DNA from: SM23-62 sp964575235
Lineage (GTDB): Bacteria; Bacteroidota; Bacteroidia; Bacteroidales; SM23-62
Direction: 5' to 3'
NCBI GenBank assembly: GCA_964575235.1
Contig: CAZNQG010000069.1
Span: 1 to 18,487 of the forward strand
Length of the DNA stretch: 18,487 nt
The notes under the pieces were generated by a model. That model was not told the DNA's origin. It saw nothing but the letters and a program-made list of their open reading frames with translations, and ran no database searches. Of this stretch, positions 15,213 through 18,487 are shown piece by piece. The translations under genes and the position numbers were made by a program. Position 1 is the stretch's first letter; the number at the start of each line of letters is the position of its first letter.

Positions 15213-16676
15213 ATGTCTGAAGAACTGATGAATTTTGAATTACCGGTGAATAAATCGAGCATCATCAAGGTGCTCGGCATCGGCGGTGGCGGAAGCAATG
15301 CAGTGAACCACATGTGGAAACAGGGGATCAAGGACGTTGATTTCGTAGTCTGCAACACGGATGCACAGGCACTGAACAATTCCCCGGTACCGGTGAAGGT
15401 ACAGCTTGGAGAATCCCTGACCGAGGGGAGGGGTGCGGGCAGTAAGCCCGATGTTGGCAGACAGGCGGCCATGGAGAACCTCCAGGATGTCATGGATGCC
15501 CTGAAAGGAAATACCAGGATGGTCTTCCTTACTGCCGGGATGGGCGGCGGCACGGGAACCGGTGCCGCGCCGGTGATTGCCAAGGCAACCCGGGAAATGG
15601 ACATCCTGACCGTGGCCATCGTGACCATCCCCTTCCGCTTCGAGGGGCAGCAGAGGATCAACCAGGCCATAGACGGCATAAACCATCTGAAAGGACACGT
15701 CGATTCCCTGCTGGTGATCAATAATGAGAAACTCAGGGAGATTTACGGAGACCTGAAGCTTTCGGAAGCCTTTGCAAAGGCGGATGACGTACTGGCCATA
15801 GCGGCAAAGGGAATTGCAGAAATCATTACGGTACACGGGTACATCAACGTGGATTTTGCCGATGTGGAGACCGTCATGAGAGACAGCGGCGTGGCCATAC
15901 TCGGGACGGGGGTGGCCTCCGGAGAGAACCGTGCCATAAAGGCCATGGATGCGGCGCTGGCATCTCCGTTGCTGAATAACAACGACATCACCGGGGCGGA
16001 CAACATCCTGTTGAACATCACATCCGGCGAGAACGAGATCAGCATGGACGAGATCGGCGAAATCACGGATTATATAAGCCATACGGCAGCAAAGAACGCG
16101 CACATTATCTGGGGCAGCGGACAGGATGCGCGACCTGGGGATAATGTGTCCGTGACGATCATAGCCACGGGATTTGAAGCAACCAGCATTCCCGAACTGT
16201 ATATACGGAAATCAAAGGCCGACAAGGTAAAGCTTACCGAACCGACCGAGACAAAAGAAGAAGGATTCAACATCAAAGATAAGTCCGCCGATGAACCGGC
16301 ACCAAGGTCCAACGTTCAGCGGACCTTTGAATTTGATATCAGCGGGAGCGACCGCCAGCTTGAATTCTTTGTCAGCGATGCCGACGAAATAGATCCCGGG
16401 ACCGAAGAAAAGAAAACAAAGGAAATGGCCGAACGGGTCAGAAGATTGCGTCAATCACACGAACAGGTAAAGAAACAGCTTTACAACCGGGCCAACAGCA
16501 ACGAGTCCATCGACGAACTGGAGAACGAACCGGCCTACATCCGTAAAAAAATCAAGATCGATGATTCCAAGCCCTCCTCGGAATCCAGGATCTCGAAATA
16601 CAGCCTCTCGCAAGACGAGGACAACAATTCCAAGCTTCGCGAGGATAACGCCTACCTTAACGACAACGTAGACTGA
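15213..16676 (+). CDS. ftsZ: Cell division protein FtsZ
   Basis: FtsZ is the tubulin-like GTPase that forms the division ring. The frame is open further upstream inside ftsA, but the ATG at 15213 (MSEELMNFELPVNKSS) is chosen: it gives the short N-terminus normal for the family and lies clear of ftsA. An alternative ATG lies five codons on. The 487 residues contain GIGGGGSNAVNHM at 22-34, the tubulin signature GGGTGTG at 111-117, the T7 loop NVDFADVETVM at 212-222, and a globular domain ending near 325. A polar linker of about 115 residues follows, then PAYIRKK (440-446), similar to the C-terminal peptide that binds FtsA. A further 41-residue tail ends in LREDNAYLNDNVD, which I recall from Bacteroidota FtsZ proteins. 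Confidence 0.97.
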   Translation: MSEELMNFELPVNKSSIIKVLGIGGGGSNAVNHMWKQGIKDVDFVVCNTDAQALNNSPVPVKVQLGESLTEGRGAGSKPDVGRQAAMENLQDVMDALKGNTRMVFLTAGMGGGTGTGAAPVIAKATREMDILTVAIVTIPFRFEGQQRINQAIDGINHLKGHVDSLLVINNEKLREIYGDLKLSEAFAKADDVLAIAAKGIAEIITVHGYINVDFADVETVMRDSGVAILGTGVASGENRAIKAMDAALASPLLNNNDITGADNILLNITSGENEISMDEIGEITDYISHTAAKNAHIIWGSGQDARPGDNVSVTIIATGFEATSIPELYIRKSKADKVKLTEPTETKEEGFNIKDKSADEPAPRSNVQRTFEFDISGSDRQLEFFVSDADEIDPGTEEKKTKEMAERVRRLRQSHEQVKKQLYNRANSNESIDELENEPAYIRKKIKIDDSKPSSESRISKYSLSQDEDNNSKLREDNAYLNDNVD

Positions 16677-16712
16677 CCAGCCCGGAAATCTGATTGCCCC
16701 GGGCCTGCTGGT
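16676..16712. terminator. Possible bidirectional terminator between convergent genes
   Basis: The 36 bp between the ftsZ stop and the stop of the convergent methyltransferase hold an imperfect inverted repeat. ACCAGCCCGG (16676-16685) can pair with CCGGG (16699-16703) and CTGGT (16708-16712), with a small bulge of about 4 nt on the right arm and a 13-nt loop. The stem is GC-rich, but there is no clean U-run on either side, so it may be weak or only mark the boundary between the converging transcripts. Confidence 0.4.
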
Positions 16713-17495
16713 TCATTTCTTGCGTACAATCGCCCGTGCTTTCGAGCCCACATGAACCTTGTTGTAGATTTTGTTGGCAAACGGCTTGAAGGAATAAGTT
16801 TCCCATTGGATCAGGCTGAATCCGGTGATATCCAAAAGGTATTGAAAAGAAGCTTTTGAAAATTCCTGGCTGTGACCTGGCCTGAAGGAAGGATCCCATT
16901 TCTTCCGCCGGATCCCCGCCCTGTCCATGAAGCGTTTCATACGGAACGAGATACCGTTGATATTGGGAAATTCAAAATGCGCGTATGCTCCTTTACCGAG
17001 CAATTCGGAGATTTTATTCAGAGCGTGCACCGGGTCGGGCAGGTGTTCCAAGACATGCCTGAGGGATACCATCTCAAACTTTTCACCCGGATTATCGTAC
17101 TCGAGAAAATTCGCAGTCACCACCTCGATTCCCAGACGTTTGCTTACATATTCTGCAAGGTCCCGGGAGATCTCCAGTCCCTTGACATCCCATCCATCCT
17201 TCTTCGCAAAATACAGAACGTTGCCACTGCCGCATCCGATATCCAGGTACATGCCTTTGAGGGGGACGTATCTCTTAATGAATTCATAGGCCTCCTTTGC
17301 ACCCCGTTCTTTCTCATAATCTTCCGGCGGGTTAAAGCGATGGTAGTACTTCTGCTGGTTGTCAAAAATATCCAGGCCTTCCAGATTCAGGTTGATCAGG
17401 GCACAGGTATTGCACCTGTAATACTTATACTGTTTCTCGCTGCCAGTAGCATAAAAGAATTTCAATTCCCTGCTGCCGCAGACCCTGCAGATCAT
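16713..17495 (-). CDS. Class I SAM-dependent methyltransferase with N-terminal zinc ribbon
   Basis: The 260-residue protein starts with two cysteine pairs, C3-x2-C6 and C28-x2-C31 (CRVCGS, RCNTCAL), which look like a zinc-binding ribbon. A Rossmann methyltransferase domain follows: LDIGCGSGNVL at 84-94 (SAM loop), an acidic residue E108 in GLEIS that would bind the ribose, and HVLEHLPDP at 147-155. The C-terminal part, with GHSQEFSKASFQYLLDITGF, fits the substrate-side region of such enzymes. Related proteins are often found in polysaccharide or O-antigen gene sets, but no such neighbours are visible, so the substrate is unknown. It starts 3 bp after the stop of the PpiD-like gene on the same strand, so the two are probably co-transcribed. 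Family call firm, function open. Confidence 0.85.
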   Translation of the reverse strand: MICRVCGSRELKFFYATGSEKQYKYYRCNTCALINLNLEGLDIFDNQQKYYHRFNPPEDYEKERGAKEAYEFIKRYVPLKGMYLDIGCGSGNVLYFAKKDGWDVKGLEISRDLAEYVSKRLGIEVVTANFLEYDNPGEKFEMVSLRHVLEHLPDPVHALNKISELLGKGAYAHFEFPNINGISFRMKRFMDRAGIRRKKWDPSFRPGHSQEFSKASFQYLLDITGFSLIQWETYSFKPFANKIYNKVHVGSKARAIVRKK

Positions 17496-17498
17496 GTA

Positions 17499-18487
17499 TT
17501 AAAAGAATTTAGCCCTGTTGTCCTCTATGTTGGACGCCTCCCTCAGGGCATCGTAAGCCTCGTAACTGGCCTGGGATTCCCGCAGGGCGGTCATACGGGT
17601 CCTGATTGCGGCCAGGTTCTGAGCGGGGGATTCGCTGACGTTGGTGACCTCGATTACAAAGACACCGCCGTTCCCCCGGATGGGCTTGGAAAGCTGTTCC
17701 GCGGGCAATACGGCAGCAGCGGCCAGGACCCTGGGTTCGATCCCGGCTCCGGGAAGTGAAACGGAAGTAAAACCTACGTTGTCCGCCCGCTGAACCTCAA
17801 GTCCCGTTTCACGGCCCAGATCCTCGATGCTTTCGGCCGATGCGAGGGCTGTTTCCAGATCCTGGATGATTTTATCGGCCTTATTTTGCTTTTTAACTTC
17901 CAGTTCAATTTCGGCCCGTACCTGCTCGAGGGGAGCCACACCCTTCTCGCGAATCCCCGTAACGGCGGCGATCACGTACTTGTTGCCAAATTCAAAGATT
18001 TCGGTGGTCACGTCGTGCAGATCGGCTTCAAAAGCCCAGCGCACCAGAGGCCTTGAATTTTCAAGGCCGGTGATGTCCTTCTGATTTTCCGTAAGATCAT
18101 AGGCATAACGTCTGTTCAGGTTCTGCTGGGTGATGGCCTGATTGAATTTTTCGTAGGTATTGTTGAGTCCTGCAAACTTAACCGCACGGCTGTAAGCTTC
18201 CCGGTAGGTATCCGAACTGGGTTCAACATCCCTGCTCAGATAGGCCACCTTAACTTTTTTTACCTTTCTGCTCCGGTCGGTTACCTGTACCAGGTGAATG
18301 CCAAACTGGGTTTGCACCTGCATGACCCGGCCCGTTTCATCGTAGAAACAGGAATCGCTGAAAGGCTTTACCATCCTGCCTTCCCTGAACCATCCGAGGT
18401 CTCCACCCTTCGAGGCGGTTGCATCGGCACTGAATCGTAATGCAAGTTCCTCCCAGTTGCCCTTTTGCTGAAGAACATCCTGAAGAC
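17499..18487 (-). CDS. PpiD/SurA-like peptidyl-prolyl cis-trans isomerase (partial, 5' end outside window)
   Basis: The minus-strand frame is open from the window edge to 17499 and gives 328 residues of a C-terminal portion. The first 70 or so contain the end of a parvulin domain: SKGGDLGWFREGRMVKPFSD, then FGIHLVQVTDR. A second stretch, PLEQVRAEIELEVKKQNKAD (coiled, charged), followed by SLPGAG and GVFVIEVTNV, suggests the later PpiD-like domains. The end NIEDNRAKFF resembles ends I recall from Bacteroidota PpiD-like proteins. Such proteins are anchored at the inner membrane and assist folding of exported proteins; the anchor would be in the missing N-terminus. The ATG at 18374 is inside the parvulin domain, so it is not the real start. 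SurA is the alternative; the length of C-terminal sequence favours PpiD. Confidence 0.87.
   Translation of the reverse strand, partial: LQDVLQQKGNWEELALRFSADATASKGGDLGWFREGRMVKPFSDSCFYDETGRVMQVQTQFGIHLVQVTDRSRKVKKVKVAYLSRDVEPSSDTYREAYSRAVKFAGLNNTYEKFNQAITQQNLNRRYAYDLTENQKDITGLENSRPLVRWAFEADLHDVTTEIFEFGNKYVIAAVTGIREKGVAPLEQVRAEIELEVKKQNKADKIIQDLETALASAESIEDLGRETGLEVQRADNVGFTSVSLPGAGIEPRVLAAAAVLPAEQLSKPIRGNGGVFVIEVTNVSESPAQNLAAIRTRMTALRESQASYEAYDALREASNIEDNRAKFF

Noticed and set aside
16872..17759. Plus-strand frame of 295 codons opposite the methyltransferase and the PpiD-like gene
   Set aside because: It crosses the junction of two genes with clear motifs on the other strand; no domain seen.
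1..18487. CRISPR arrays, tRNA or rRNA genes, insertion sequences, riboswitches
   Set aside because: Looked for by eye on both strands; apart from the MraZ box no regular repeats, no transposase and no RNA gene pattern were seen.

Overview
The window carries an almost complete division and cell wall (dcw) gene cluster of a member of the Bacteroidota, most likely a Bacteroidales-type lineage with moderately high GC. Four things support this placement. The order is mraZ-rsmH-ftsL-ftsI-murE-mraY-murD-ftsW-murG-murC-ftsQ-ftsA-ftsZ, without murF or ddl. FtsI ends in a PASTA-like unit. MraY has a long insertion. FtsZ ends in a tail (LREDNAYLNDNVD) of the kind I associate with this phylum. The species cannot be named from the sequence.

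Layout. Positions 1-1144 (minus strand) hold a lysophospholipid-type acyltransferase followed by the first 83 codons of a GNAT-family acyltransferase. Together they resemble the GlsA/GlsB glycine-lipid pair of Bacteroides. The 236 bp between this pair and mraZ is the only sizeable intergenic region. It is AT-rich and contains an MraZ box of four repeats on an exact 10-bp period just upstream of mraZ. Positions 1381-16676 (plus strand) hold the thirteen dcw genes, packed with gaps of 0-39 bp and several overlaps, so they probably form one operon. Positions 16713-18487 (minus strand) hold a convergent pair, a PpiD/SurA-like peptidyl-prolyl isomerase (5' end outside the window) and a zinc-ribbon SAM methyltransferase.

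How the genes work together. MraZ probably represses its own operon. RsmH modifies 16S rRNA. MurC, MurD and MurE add amino acids to UDP-MurNAc; a DNPR motif in MurE predicts meso-diaminopimelate. MraY and MurG build lipid I and lipid II. FtsW and FtsI polymerise and crosslink septal peptidoglycan, FtsQ and FtsL bridge the membrane, and FtsA ties FtsZ filaments to the membrane. MurF and D-Ala-D-Ala ligase must be encoded elsewhere.

I do not see a previously undescribed system here. The points most worth a second look are the four-repeat MraZ operator, the two-part FtsZ C-terminus, the HX5D variant of the acyltransferase motif, and the pairing of the methyltransferase with the PpiD-like gene.
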